Shown: positions 1 to 10,039 of the stretch, piece by piece | Numbering within the stretch: position 1 is the first letter of the stretch | Layout: the number at the start of each line of letters is the position of its first letter | Origin: Trissonchulus latispiculum | Taxonomy: Eukaryota; Nematoda; Enoplea; Enoplida; Ironidae | DNA length: 64,000 bases | Assembly (NCBI GenBank): GCA_030248195.1 | Contig: JASAND010007741.1 | Location: 1-64,000, forward strand | Reading direction: 5' to 3' | Notes under the pieces: model-generated | Told to the model about the DNA's origin: nothing | The model's input: only the letters and a program-made list of their open reading frames with translations | The model's database searches: none | Program-made: the position numbers and the translations under genes

Positions 1-3000
1 GGAGGTACTCGGATCACTCTACCTTTTCAGACGCCCGACACCCAGCGGGTACGAGGGTTAAACCTGGTCGGAGGGATGCCGCATGGAAAACACCCACGGG
101 AACAGGACCCCAATGCCGTCTCCGTACCCCATCGACCCCTACCCATGATCCTAGTAGACATAGGTGAGCAGCCTATACAGGCCCTGGTAGATACAGGGGC
201 CAACTTAAGTCTGATGAGCGAGGACCTGGTACGCACGTTGAAACTACCGCTGTTACCACTGTCACACACCCCACGGGCTGAGGGAATTAACGGACAAACT
301 TTAAAATTTCGGGGTGCAGTGCGAGTGCCTGTTGGGTTTTATGACACACCTGGAGTGAAAATCATGCATACGTTCCTGGTCCCTAAGGGACTAGCTGAGG
401 ATTGTCTCATTGGAACCGATTTTATCCTAGCGCATGGTGGCGAAATGGCATTAAACTTTCAAAAGGGCGAGTTTCAGTTGAAAAAGGCCACGCATCCGCT
501 TATGACGGCAAAATTGATACAACACGCTCCACTGACGGAAACTGCCTTTAGAGTCTCCGCCATGCGCAAGGTGGTAATACCTGCCTATGCAGAGGTGGCA
601 GTACCAGCCTTAATTGAGAGCATGCAGCCGATAAACTATGAAGGAATTTTCGAGCCGGAAAATACCAAATTCGAGCTCGGTCAGCCGAATTTGCATGTTC
701 TGCCTGCATTGGTAAATTTGAGCCGGCAGCACATACCTGTGCTTATGAGGAACGAGACTGGTCAAGATCATACTATCTACGAGAACACCACTCTCGGGAA
801 TGTAGTACCTAGGCGGGAATTAGGATCCGAAAAGGGAACCTCTCCCTATGCAAAGTTGCGCGATGAACATGGGGAAACTATCCGGTTGGGCAATCATTTC
901 CGGAACAAACTCACTCGAGCCATAGAAATGCATTCTCACCAAGTGAAGGCGTTCAAAAGTATCCGACCATGTGCTTTCACCGATCTTTCTGAGCCAATGC
1001 AAAAAATCTCCTTTGATCAAAGTAATTTATCTGACTCAGAAACGGGGCAATTCTTGGGATTGTTGAATGCGAACCAAAGTTGTTTCTCTCAGCATCCTTT
1101 CGATATAGGAAAGTGTACTATTTTTCGCGCTCATATTAACACGGGGGAAGCTAAGCCCATCTATGCTACGCCTTACCGACTCCCGGTACACCTTAGGCAG
1201 CCGCTTCTAGAGGAACTGACGGAAATGCTAAAGTATGGCTTAATTCGTCCATCCACTAGCCCCTGGAGTTCTCCCATGATCTATGTTCCGAAGCCTGGGG
1301 GAAAGTTGCGCCTGTGTGTTGACTTTCGCAAGGTAAATAAAATCAGTGATCCCGATGTCTATCCTATACCTAGGATAGATGATATTATGACCTCACTGAA
1401 AGGATCAAAATTCTTTTCTACTATTGACTTGAGCAAGGGGTTTAACCAAATTGAGCTGGACGAGGAATCTAAAGCTAAGGCCAGTTTTAACACCTTCCAT
1501 GGACAGTTTGAGTATAATGTTTTGCCTTTCGGGTTGAAATGCGCGCCCGGAAATTTTCAGCGATGCATGGAGCGCATTCTCGGGGATCTTCAGTGGAAAA
1601 AGTGCATCATCTATATTGATGACATTCTTATTTTTTCTAAAACTTTTGAGGAACATCTCGAGATAATGCAGGAAGTTTTTGACCGATTACGCGCTGCCGA
1701 CCTTAAAATGAACCCGGAAAAGTGTCACTTTTTAAAGAAATCTGTTACCTATCTGGGGCATATCATCTCTGAGCAGGGGGTCGAACCACTAAAGGAAAGG
1801 ATTCAGGCCATTCACGACTTAGCCGTCCCCAAAAATATTAAGGACGTGGAAAGTTTTTTAGGCATGTGCGCATACTATGCAAAATTCATTAAGGGATTCG
1901 CCCACCTTGCCGCTCCCCTCTATTCGCTCAAAAAGAAAGGGGTTCGATTCGTTTGGAATAATACCCACCAGCAGGCTTTCGAATTGCTCAAGAAAAGCTT
2001 AGTGGAAGCTCCCGTGTTGTCGCACCCTGACCTAGCCAAGGGTTTCGTCCTACATACTGACGCGTCGGACTTGGAGTTAGGAGCAGTGTTGTCTCAGGAG
2101 CAGGATGACGGAAAATATCATCCCGTCGCCTACGCGGCTCGCTCTCTGAAAAAATACGAGCGAAATTATTCAACACATGACAAAGAGTGTTTAGCCATGA
2201 AGTTTGGCATTGAGCATTTCAGGCACTATTTGTACGGGGGGCCCCCATTCACTCTGTTTACCGACCATTCCGCCTTACGGTGGCTTATGAAGCACCCCCC
2301 TCGAAATTCGCGACTTGCCCGCTGGCAGATGACTTTTTCTGAGTATGATTTCGAGATAAAACATCGAAATAACCCCCAACTGCGGAATGCGGACGGATTA
2401 TCCCGCAACCCGCTCTTCGCTGACATAGCACGCGGAGTTAAGGGGAATACCGGCGATAGCGAACGCAACGGTGTACCTTTACACCAGGAGGAAAGCGAAG
2501 AGTTTGTAGCGCATATAAACTCGGTAGTGATCAAAAGGGACCGCACACCAACACGCGACGAAATTGCACCGGTGATTTCGCGAAATCGAGCCCGTAAGAG
2601 CACATCCGCCCTGCGATCTAAAGTTTCCAAAATTTCACAAGCTTCCGGATCAGACGAGTCTGAGCATAGCGAGCCGACTCCTAAGAAGCAACCGCGTCTG
2701 CCCCCTGGGCCAGAGCCGCTGGAATCTGATCAGGATGCAGAATCTCACCAGACCACGCTGGAATCTGAATCTGACTCGCCCCTTCCTCAAAAAATGGCAG
2801 GGAATGGTGAGTCCACTGAGAGTGAACCGCTGCGTGCCGAATTCAAATCGACCGAAACCGGCCGACGGAAACGTAAGGGTAGACTTAGCGCAAACTTCGG
2901 AGACGTTTTTGAAGTCGCCGTCCGTGATAACTCGAATGTAATTTTGAATCCCAAATCCTGGAGCAAGCTGCAAGAATTGCAGCAAGATGATCTGCTCCTC

Positions 3001-5190
3001 GGGGAGATTATGACGTACAAGCAAACTCATAGACTGCCGAGTAACTTCAATAGGGCTGTACGGATCGCTGCTCTCGCTGAGCAATGCGACCTGCGTGAAG
3101 GTGTCTTAGTGCATCTGGAGCGCATGCGCAACACCACCCTGGAGGTTTTGGCCGTGCCGGAAGTCCTTAAAGAGGAGGCATTAGCCGCGTGTCATGACAG
3201 CCCATATGCTGCGCATGGCGGTCAAAACAAAACTTTCTATCGGCTAGCCGAGCACTTTTGGTGGCCTGGAATGCGTACTGACGTCAAAAATTGGATTCAA
3301 TCCTGTCCACGGTGTCAAAGGCGGAAAGGGCCTCCTCGAAATCCTCGAGCCCTGCTGCGACACCCTCCGCTGGCCTTAGAGCCATTCGAGCGCGTGCATT
3401 GTGACTTGATGGATATTTCTAAAACTTCTAAAAGTGGGATGAAACATGTCCTTAGTTTCATTGACGCATTCTCTAAATATGTTATTGCTATACCCATCAA
3501 GAATAAGACTGCCTATACAGTGGCTCAAACTTTTCTTGAGTTTATCATTTTGCAATATGGGTCACCCAAAACGCTAATTTCGGATCAGGGCAAGGAATTT
3601 GTAGCCATTCTGAATAAGGAAATTTGTGCACTTGTTCAGACGCGGAAACTTGAAACTACCAAGTACCATCCCGCCGCTAACGGGCAGATCGAGCGTTGGC
3701 ATAGAACGCTATTAGATATGTTGGCTACGGTTTCCGAAAACCACCTAGAATGGGACAACATGGTCCCGTTCTGTCAATTCGCCTATAACACCTCCATAAA
3801 CGCTACCACCGGGGAGACACCACATTACCTGTTGCACGCCTGGGATCCAGTCTTACCCAGTGCCACTAACGTGTCGATCCCCACCGACCGCAAATATTCT
3901 GGTTTTGACTATGTTCGGGAAGCCACTGAGGCTATACAGCTAGCTTGGTCACTGGCCCGCGAAAAAGCTGCCGCCGCCCGTGAGGTACAGGATGAGCAGT
4001 ACAATAAGAGAGCGATAGAGCCAAATTATCAGGTGGGAGATTTAGTTCTGATCAAGGCATCTAATGTCGCTAAGCGTGATCAAGTTTATAAATTGCTCGA
4101 TAAGAGAACCGGTCCATATAGGATAGAGAAAATTTTTGGATGTGTAGCTACTGTATACCCGGCGGGGAATCGCCGCGCCAAGCGCGTCAACATCCAGTTC
4201 AACAACATGGTTCCCTGTGTCGAACCCCGAGTAATTACGGCACCTATTCACGAGCACGATGAGGATCAGGAATCCAACTCTGAACCACTGGAACCTTCGG
4301 TTCCAAAGAAACTAGTTACTGCTAAAAAGTCTATTTCCCCTCCCGTTCAAGTGGAAAGCAAAAAGGCTACTAAATCCGCCGCTGACCATCAGAAGGAGCA
4401 GGAGAACAGACCTGCGCCTCAGACGCGTGCCTCCAGACGAAAGAGTGCACAGCAGCTAGAACCCCCACCCGACGAGCGCCCAAAGGTGGCCTCAACCTCA
4501 GGGAAAAGGGTTCCGCTTTCCCCAACTCAGCCGAAAGGGAAGGGACCACAACTTAGGTTACAGAGTGACCATTCTGCAAGTGAGGATAGCGACGCGCCGC
4601 AATACCTGTCAGACGAATCACTTTCGCAACAACAGGATCCCATGTACTATAATAGACGCAAATTCTTTAATCCTATCGACGAAAGGTGGCAACAAAGAAT
4701 GGCCGCACTTCGGGGTTTTCGGGTTCGTCATCGCTTACCTGTTTTGATGCAACACATGCCGCTGTATGAACCCTATGAGGTGATAGACGTATTAGGGGAT
4801 GGAAATTGCTATTATCGTGCACTTTCCCTTGCGCTAACGGGTTTAGAAGATTCCTGGGCCGACATTCGGCAGGATCTGTATGAATTTCTCTGTACCTACG
4901 AGCATAAGAAACGGTTTAAGAATATGTTCACTGAGATGAAGGAAACCAAGAAACGATTACAGAAAGCTGCAGAATTCGCTACAGATGATGAGTTGTTCCT
5001 GGCCGCAGCTTGGCTGCACACCCCAATAATGTCTTACTCTAAATTTGGGAAGGAATGGGCGTGGCAACTTTTTACTTCTTTTTACTTTTTCTTTTTATTT
5101 ATTTTATCTTTTTACTTCTCGGAAAGGAACAGGAGTATGAGCGCTGCATTCTTTATCTCTATAATCTCAATAGCGATCACTTTATGCTAG
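1..5190 (+). CDS. pol: Ty3/gypsy Pol polyprotein (PR-RT-RNase H-IN) with C-terminal OTU domain, 5' partial
   Basis: The enzyme set copies retroelement RNA into DNA and integrates it. Residues are numbered from the first ATG at 76, but the frame is open upstream to base 1, so that ATG need not be the start. Visible motifs: aspartic protease DTGA (39-42); RT with catalytic YIDD (513-516); RNase H with TDAS near 661; integrase zinc motif HDSPYAAH (1040-1047) with CPRC (1077-1080); integrase core D1110, D1170, E1206, with 35 residues between the last two. A Ser/Pro/Lys-rich linker of about 250 residues follows. Then comes an OTU-like segment with GDGNCYYRA, whose candidate catalytic Cys is 1578. 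No stop interrupts the roughly 1,700 codons. The last ~35 codons read through a T-rich tract in the wrong frame, so the OTU domain is finished in another frame. Confidence 0.93.
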   Translation, partial: GGTRITLPFQTPDTQRVRGLNLVGGMPHGKHPREQDPNAVSVPHRPLPMILVDIGEQPIQALVDTGANLSLMSEDLVRTLKLPLLPLSHTPRAEGINGQTLKFRGAVRVPVGFYDTPGVKIMHTFLVPKGLAEDCLIGTDFILAHGGEMALNFQKGEFQLKKATHPLMTAKLIQHAPLTETAFRVSAMRKVVIPAYAEVAVPALIESMQPINYEGIFEPENTKFELGQPNLHVLPALVNLSRQHIPVLMRNETGQDHTIYENTTLGNVVPRRELGSEKGTSPYAKLRDEHGETIRLGNHFRNKLTRAIEMHSHQVKAFKSIRPCAFTDLSEPMQKISFDQSNLSDSETGQFLGLLNANQSCFSQHPFDIGKCTIFRAHINTGEAKPIYATPYRLPVHLRQPLLEELTEMLKYGLIRPSTSPWSSPMIYVPKPGGKLRLCVDFRKVNKISDPDVYPIPRIDDIMTSLKGSKFFSTIDLSKGFNQIELDEESKAKASFNTFHGQFEYNVLPFGLKCAPGNFQRCMERILGDLQWKKCIIYIDDILIFSKTFEEHLEIMQEVFDRLRAADLKMNPEKCHFLKKSVTYLGHIISEQGVEPLKERIQAIHDLAVPKNIKDVESFLGMCAYYAKFIKGFAHLAAPLYSLKKKGVRFVWNNTHQQAFELLKKSLVEAPVLSHPDLAKGFVLHTDASDLELGAVLSQEQDDGKYHPVAYAARSLKKYERNYSTHDKECLAMKFGIEHFRHYLYGGPPFTLFTDHSALRWLMKHPPRNSRLARWQMTFSEYDFEIKHRNNPQLRNADGLSRNPLFADIARGVKGNTGDSERNGVPLHQEESEEFVAHINSVVIKRDRTPTRDEIAPVISRNRARKSTSALRSKVSKISQASGSDESEHSEPTPKKQPRLPPGPEPLESDQDAESHQTTLESESDSPLPQKMAGNGESTESEPLRAEFKSTETGRRKRKGRLSANFGDVFEVAVRDNSNVILNPKSWSKLQELQQDDLLLGEIMTYKQTHRLPSNFNRAVRIAALAEQCDLREGVLVHLERMRNTTLEVLAVPEVLKEEALAACHDSPYAAHGGQNKTFYRLAEHFWWPGMRTDVKNWIQSCPRCQRRKGPPRNPRALLRHPPLALEPFERVHCDLMDISKTSKSGMKHVLSFIDAFSKYVIAIPIKNKTAYTVAQTFLEFIILQYGSPKTLISDQGKEFVAILNKEICALVQTRKLETTKYHPAANGQIERWHRTLLDMLATVSENHLEWDNMVPFCQFAYNTSINATTGETPHYLLHAWDPVLPSATNVSIPTDRKYSGFDYVREATEAIQLAWSLAREKAAAAREVQDEQYNKRAIEPNYQVGDLVLIKASNVAKRDQVYKLLDKRTGPYRIEKIFGCVATVYPAGNRRAKRVNIQFNNMVPCVEPRVITAPIHEHDEDQESNSEPLEPSVPKKLVTAKKSISPPVQVESKKATKSAADHQKEQENRPAPQTRASRRKSAQQLEPPPDERPKVASTSGKRVPLSPTQPKGKGPQLRLQSDHSASEDSDAPQYLSDESLSQQQDPMYYNRRKFFNPIDERWQQRMAALRGFRVRHRLPVLMQHMPLYEPYEVIDVLGDGNCYYRALSLALTGLEDSWADIRQDLYEFLCTYEHKKRFKNMFTEMKETKKRLQKAAEFATDDELFLAAAWLHTPIMSYSKFGKEWAWQLFTSFYFFFLFILSFYFSERNRSMSAAFFISIISIAITLC
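5068..5118 (+). repeat. T-rich tract that shifts the OTU reading frame
   Basis: Almost pure pyrimidine/T sequence built from runs such as CTTTTTAC. Upstream, the polyprotein frame encodes the first half of the OTU domain; downstream, the second half is in another frame. No GT-AG pair bounds the tract cleanly, so expansion or insertion of simple sequence is likelier than an intron. Confidence 0.6.
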
Positions 5191-5462
5191 TGCTGTCGGT
5201 AAGGGAACCCCTCCATGGCAAATGGCCTACAGGCAAGGATCCCAAAATTAGCACCCTTGAGTTGACTAGCAGTTCTTCGCGACAGTCCTCCCCACCTGAA
5301 GCATCTGATAGGACCCCTCCACATGCGGATGTTAAGAAACTGTTTGCGAATAGCCCTCTATTCTCGGGTCCTTCGCCGTTATTTCAGAATCCTTTTCGTC
5401 GTTCGCAGCGTCTAACGCGAACAACTTCAGATCCAATTAAGGATCAGCGCTCGTCTGAGTGA
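5119..5462 (+). pseudogene. C-terminal OTU segment and tail of the polyprotein, frameshifted
   Basis: This stretch is in a different frame from the polyprotein upstream and begins just after the T-rich tract. It encodes EQEYERCILYLYN followed by NSDHFMLVLS. The His at 5178-5180 sits where OTU cysteine proteases carry their C-terminal catalytic His, and the candidate nucleophile Cys is at 4807-4809 in the upstream frame. About 90 Ser/Pro-rich residues follow before a TGA at 5460. Either this copy makes a truncated OTU domain or the frames are joined by recoding, for which I see no signal. Confidence 0.6.
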
Positions 5463-6579
5463 CCACTTGGACGCTAAACCACACTGTGATTTGTAACATA
5501 GCATCTACTGTAAATTTGTAAAGTTACCATTGTTTCTGAACATGTTTTTGGCAGGATGTTCTAAAAGTGTACAGCTCTATCACTGTGCTTAGCACACTAA
5601 ATTGTAAAGTTCGTAAACTGTTTCTCTTCTGGATGGACCCAAACTGCTCTAACTGCGACTTTTAGAATTGTTTGTGAATAAGAGGTCCCGGCAATAACAT
5701 CAAAGCCGACGATCTAGAACTAGGAATATGTTAAAGTTGCTCCATGATGGGCATTGCCTCGGTACATACCATCAGTACCAAGAGGAAGAACTGTATTAAG
5801 TGAAGCCGATCCGCTCCAGGTTGGGCACAGTACCTCGGATCCAACAACTTCCGATGGTATCGGCAAAGTTCGCAGAGGTTATGGTCCGCCAATTTTGTAT
5901 AGCTAGGTTATAAAATGCAGCGATTTTACGTTCAATCTGAAACACCGCTGTAATCAAAAGCTAGGGTTTCCTTTTGAAACTTAGCCCCATAAAAATGTAG
6001 AAAACTGTATCAAAAACATCCTAAAAATATGCAAGTTTGTTATACGGGTTGGTTGTACTTTTGTATAGAGAGATTTATTTGACAAAACCACAAAATGTAC
6101 TAGAAAAAGTAATATTGTTAACGAAAATACCAAAAAAGTTACATAATATCGAAAACTAACAAAAATAGTGCAAAAAACTCTTTTTCTTTTTTTTTTAACT
6201 TTACTATTGTTACTGTATTTTGTGCAATGACATGACTGCAATGATTTTATGTTTCTCTGTAATGTGATTGAAATGCAATGGTTTAGGTAGCTACGGAAAT
6301 ATTACTAATCATATGCTCGTCTGTTTGTTGATGTTAGCTAGTTTGTGTTGCATGCAACTAATACTAACTGCACTGTGTATTGTTCGATGTATCTTGGAAG
6401 GGATGGGTAACTAAAAGTCTGCACACTGCAACTGCGTTTCTAACGGTTTGATGTCGAATTTAACTTTCTAACACTGTGGATTAGTTGATTATTCGTGCAC
6501 GGGTGAAAAGTGTTAAAAAGGAAGCGAAGTGAATCAGAAGTTGAAATTATGTTTGCACTTTAGAAAGTGGTAGAGAAGC
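5463..6579 (+). other. Untranslated spacer between pol and accessory gene 1
   Basis: AT-rich, with no credible open frame. Its right end, AAATTATGTTTGCACTTTAG up to 6563, resembles a 3' splice site 16 bp before the accessory gene 1 ATG. In this element class such spacers often hold splice signals for subgenomic messages; that role is inferred here. Confidence 0.4.
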
Positions 6580-7206
6580 ATGGCTCCAAAGTTGATCGTT
6601 GATGTTTTTCCGTCAGTCGATAAAGTTGAGGGTGATGATGTTGAAAGTGAACCCATGGGAATGGATTGCCCCGTTGAAATGCAAGGGCCCTATCGTGAAC
6701 CAAACGCACTTCCTGACGGTTTGAAAATGCTACCTGGAACGGTAGATGTTTACACAGATCCTCGTATGGCTAGTCTTTTTAAAATTAACTGTCGAGTTCA
6801 TTTGCAAAGCCCCCTTTTGGCACAAGTTTGCACATTTCTTTGCGTTGAGTGCTGGTGGCGTACTGCGTTGAGTTATTTTGGTGTCCCCATTACTTTATTT
6901 CCGCTGCATGATGATGTCCGTTTGTCCCAAGATCCACTAAAACTGAGGTTGCGCCAGCTTGTCCCCTCTTCTGGTGGTGGGATGTACCGTTGTCCTAATA
7001 TTAAATGTCAGTCGCCGTATGTTGTAATTTTGCATGAAATTGATGGGTGGTATTACACTAATGGAATGCAATTGTTGTGTGATGAAGCTAAGTTGTTGCT
7101 TGCCCGTATGCCTTTTGTTCTGCATGATGTTATTCCGCATGATGTTCTTGATTTTCGCATGCGCATGTCCCGTGAATGTCCTGTCTATCATCCTAATGTT
7201 CTTTAA
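6580..7206 (+). CDS. Retroelement accessory gene 1, unknown function, Cys-motif protein
   Basis: A 208-residue open frame with an acidic N-terminus. I do not recognise the family. It is clearly related to accessory gene 2 immediately downstream. Shared blocks are C84-x3-C88-x2-C91 followed by W-W (C-F-W in gene 2) and S-Y-x2-V-P; CPNIKC (138-143; CPNRLC in gene 2); VVILHEIDGW (VIILHELPGF); and IPHDVLDF (LPHDLLSVDF). The paired cysteines suggest metal binding, which is inference. There is no signal peptide or convincing membrane span, so it does not look like an envelope protein. The start is the first ATG after a candidate splice acceptor at 6563, and the stop is TAA at 7204. Confidence 0.75.
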   Translation: MAPKLIVDVFPSVDKVEGDDVESEPMGMDCPVEMQGPYREPNALPDGLKMLPGTVDVYTDPRMASLFKINCRVHLQSPLLAQVCTFLCVECWWRTALSYFGVPITLFPLHDDVRLSQDPLKLRLRQLVPSSGGGMYRCPNIKCQSPYVVILHEIDGWYYTNGMQLLCDEAKLLLARMPFVLHDVIPHDVLDFRMRMSRECPVYHPNVL

Positions 7207-7350
7207 GGTCCTAGGCTCCTCTCCCACTTACCCTTAGTTGCATCTCTTATCCTATTAATCCTGTCAGATCATTCTGAGCATTAGTTCACCACCATCATGA
7301 ATGCAATAGTCACTAAGCCAATTTCATCTGACTACTTGGTCTACCTGTTA

Positions 7351-7376
7351 TTTACCTTCCCTCCTTTCTGTTACAG
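7351..7376 (+). promoter_or_regulatory. Candidate 3' splice site before accessory gene 2
   Basis: A strong pyrimidine tract (TTCCCTCCTTTCTG) ends in TTACAG at 7376, four bases before the accessory gene 2 ATG at 7381. This is a textbook acceptor. A weaker one (TTTGCACTTTAG, ending 6563) precedes accessory gene 1. The donor is not identified and may lie left of the window. Confidence 0.45.
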
Positions 7377-7380
7377 TATC

Positions 7381-8147
7381 ATGGCTGAGCGCGTTTCTAC
7401 CTGGATCGTCCGTCATTTCTCCAGCGAATCCTCCAGTTTCCAAACCTCCTCCTCTGACACTTCTGTTGAGCCTGAGATCCAGTTCCCTTCTGATTCTTCT
7501 GATTCTGGTGATCTGCCGGTTCCCCGTCCTCTGATCCATCGGTTTCTCCATTTCCCTGGTCCCGAAGGAGAGTGGCTCCTGTCTGAGGCACAGAAAGGCC
7601 CTCTGTGCGAATCCGCCTGTCTGCCGCCGGAGATCAAGATCTGCTATCATACAGGAAAGGTTTACTGTGGACCTGCGTCTGCAGGTATTCTTCGTCCGTA
7701 TTCCCCCGCTAGTTTGTTAGGTCCTGAGGTGGTGTCATGCTGTGTCGCTCTTTGTGTTCACTGTTTCTGGCGCTTTAAGTTTTCGTACTATTCTGTTCCT
7801 TTCCGTTTCTTTCCCGTTCCCCTTCAGTTACAGTTTGATTTCTTCCCCACTAAGGCCCTACTTTTGAAGCATGCTGAGCAGTTGCGCCCTGCTAACCTGG
7901 TTTTGATTTCTTCCCCACTAAGGCCCTACTTTTGAAGCATGCTGAGCAGTTGCGCCCTGCTAACCTGGTTTGTCCCAATCGTCTCTGCATGAGTGAGTCT
8001 GTGATCATTTTGCATGAGTTGCCTGGTTTCCGGGGGCGTGGCAGAACTTTTCTGCAGCACTCTGCCCCCCGGATCTATTCTTTGCTTGCTAATGCGCATC
8101 GTGCGCATCCCCTACTTCCGCATGATCTCCTTTCTGTTGATTTTTAA
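7381..8147 (+). pseudogene. Retroelement accessory gene 2, paralogue of gene 1, broken by a 68-bp tandem duplication
   Basis: The frame opens at ATG 7381 with a Ser-rich N-terminal 45 residues, then a Cys-rich segment. It carries the same block order as accessory gene 1: a C-x3-C-x2-C cluster at residues 121-128, S-Y-Y-x-V-P, then CPNRLC, IILHELPGF and LPHDLLSVDF. The second half lies in another frame, ending at TAA 8145, because bases 7836-7903 are repeated exactly at 7904-7971. Sixty-eight is not a multiple of three, so this copy encodes a truncated protein with a short foreign tail ending at 7935. Function unknown. An in-frame ATG at 7297 lies upstream of the candidate splice acceptor; I prefer 7381. 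Confidence 0.7.
7836..7971 (+). repeat. Exact 68-bp tandem duplication
   Basis: Two abutting identical copies, 7836-7903 and 7904-7971, each starting TGATTTCTTCCCCACTAAGG and ending ACCTGGTTT. Identity suggests a recent replication slip or reverse-transcription jump. Confidence 0.95.
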
Positions 8148-10039
8148 GGCACGGTTTGGTTGATGTTTCGGGTGGTCCCCCATTCCCCTAAAAGCGAGAA
8201 GTTTGAAGTCCCTTGTCCCCTTGTAGGATCTGCTTGAAGTCTAACCGTGAAGGGCAAAATGAGAAAGCAGAACTCTAAGATTTGGCACAAAAGAGCGAGA
8301 ATTCCCTGTTTTTGAAATGTTTAAACGAATCCCACTTCTGAAGTTGAAAGTCCCGTCCCTGTATTTGTACTGTTACGTTGCGCTAGACACCACTAACCTT
8401 TGTATGCATGACCACACGTGTGAGATAACAATAAGCTAACACGGCGATGTCCCTTGAACTTGCGGCCCAAAACCATGGCCGGACCACTTGACCCTTGACA
8501 CACAGCGAAAAAGAAGAGAGTTGCTTATCGTTATCGTGGATTATTTCTGTATTTCGTTTTATCTCTTGTATTTTGTTGGTTTTCCATGTTTTCAGTTGTT
8601 TGCAGCCACAGCATCGCACCAACGCGCCATTTTTCTGTAGTTTCTCTGAAGTAGTAGTTTGCACTGATATCCTGACGCAGATGAATGATAACACGTTTCT
8701 ATGAGCAGAACTTTAAAAGCCCTGAACGCACCGTACTTGCGAGGAAGTAGAATTAAATGTTTGTAGGATACCTTGAGATTAGCAATGTTTATCTGTTAAC
8801 CCGTGCGCATGTCTGTACTAGTTTTAGAAGCCCCGTTTTTTCCCGTTTGCCTGACTGTTCCTGATCTGCACTAGAGCCAAAGGATCACTGCACTGGATGG
8901 CCTGCTTCACAATTCAAGAGCTTAACTTCACCTGGACTGAGTTGCACCTTTTTGTTTTTGTGTTGTTTCTTTCTCACCCTGTTGCACTGCTTGAGTTTGT
9001 ATTAGTTTCGCTGGTTACCCTCTAATGCTTTACTAACCTTCGAGAATTGCGTGTATTTCGAAAACCTATCAGAAGAATCTGGATTGACTTTTAGTAGCAC
9101 GAACGCGCACTAGACTAACACGATACTCGCATCCTAAGGCTGAAATTGACGGCTATTCTTACCGCTTCTGCTTCGTTTTGTTTCGTTCCTACTACCATAA
9201 AGGATTGAGTGAACTAATTGTGAACTGCTTTTGCTTTGCTTCTGTTTTGTCGGTGGGTGATTTCTCATCCACCGTGCTGTGGGTACTATGTCTCATTTTG
9301 TCGTTCGATACATTCTAGGCTGTTTCTCAGTAATGGCATTTTTGGGTTCTTTTGGCTCGATGCAGTGGTTCACTATCAGTACAGATCGGATCATCCGTCC
9401 GCCCCGGTAATCATCATCACGTCGCCGCACCGCCGGCTTATCCCGGAACTCTCATGTCTGGGATACCCTCCATCGCTGCTCCGGCAACTTATCCCGGAAC
9501 TTCGCACTCCAGAACCGTCCTACCTCGCCGCCCCGCCGGCTTTTCCCGGCATTCCAGAGAACTGCTAGCACACCCCCTCATATCATCGAATCGTCAGTCC
9601 AGCCGCGCCTGTGCATTCCCAGCACACGTGGTCCGCCCCACAGTCTCCTGGTTGCCTCCCTGCTGGAATCGTCACCAGCCCTCCGAAGACTCGGCCATAG
9701 ACTCTATTCTGGCCGCTGCACGAACTGCTAATTATATTTCCACCGGTGAAGCCTATTTTTTGATCCTGATCATCGATTGACTATTGAACTAACACCATGA
9801 ATGCACTGCATCGCCTGTATTATATTGTCTTGTTTACCACCAATTGCCTTTGCACTACTAACTATGCTTGTACCCTGTTGATTGTTCGTAAAATTCCTGC
9901 TTTCATTGCACTGCATGTACCATACCTTACCCTAATCTTCACTAACTGTATTTGTGCCTTGCTGGCTATTTTACCCACTCTCTGTTGCTTACCTTCTTGT
10001 CTTGATAATCCACACCCCTAGTGTAACTTTGTACCATTT
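8148..10039 (+). other. Region downstream of the accessory genes, no gene assigned
   Basis: It starts AT-balanced and becomes GC-richer at 9380-9700, where two overlapping frames (9236-9568 and 9352-9780) show Pro/Arg-rich, weakly repetitive text such as IPEL and YPGT. That composition could mark a decayed coding stretch of the retroelement, but no domain is recognisable. A 74-residue hydrophobic frame at 9797-10021 is also unassigned. Confidence 0.3.

Larger units (their letters stand above)
1..8147 (+). mobile_element. Ty3/gypsy LTR retroelement, 3' internal part, with OTU domain and two accessory genes
   Basis: The polyprotein frame is open from base 1, so the element continues past the left edge; gag and the 5' LTR are not in view. 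Order here is protease, RT, RNase H, integrase, OTU domain, about 1.1 kb of spacer, accessory gene 1 and accessory gene 2. An errantivirus env gene would sit where the accessory genes are, but neither has an evident signal peptide or fusion-protein layout. The 3' limit is uncertain. A possible polypurine tract and LTR start lie near 10040-10052, so the element may run to about 11.5 kb. The long intact polyprotein suggests a fairly young insertion. Confidence 0.85.

Noticed and set aside
5981..6241. 86-codon hydrophobic minus-strand frame considered as a small membrane protein
   Set aside because: Low-complexity A/T-rich sequence in the retroelement spacer; hydrophobicity is explained by T-rich codons.
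9236..10021. Three frames of 74-142 codons after the accessory genes, considered as a third accessory gene
   Set aside because: They overlap each other, lack the shared Cys blocks and have no clear start context. Recorded only as a possible decayed region.
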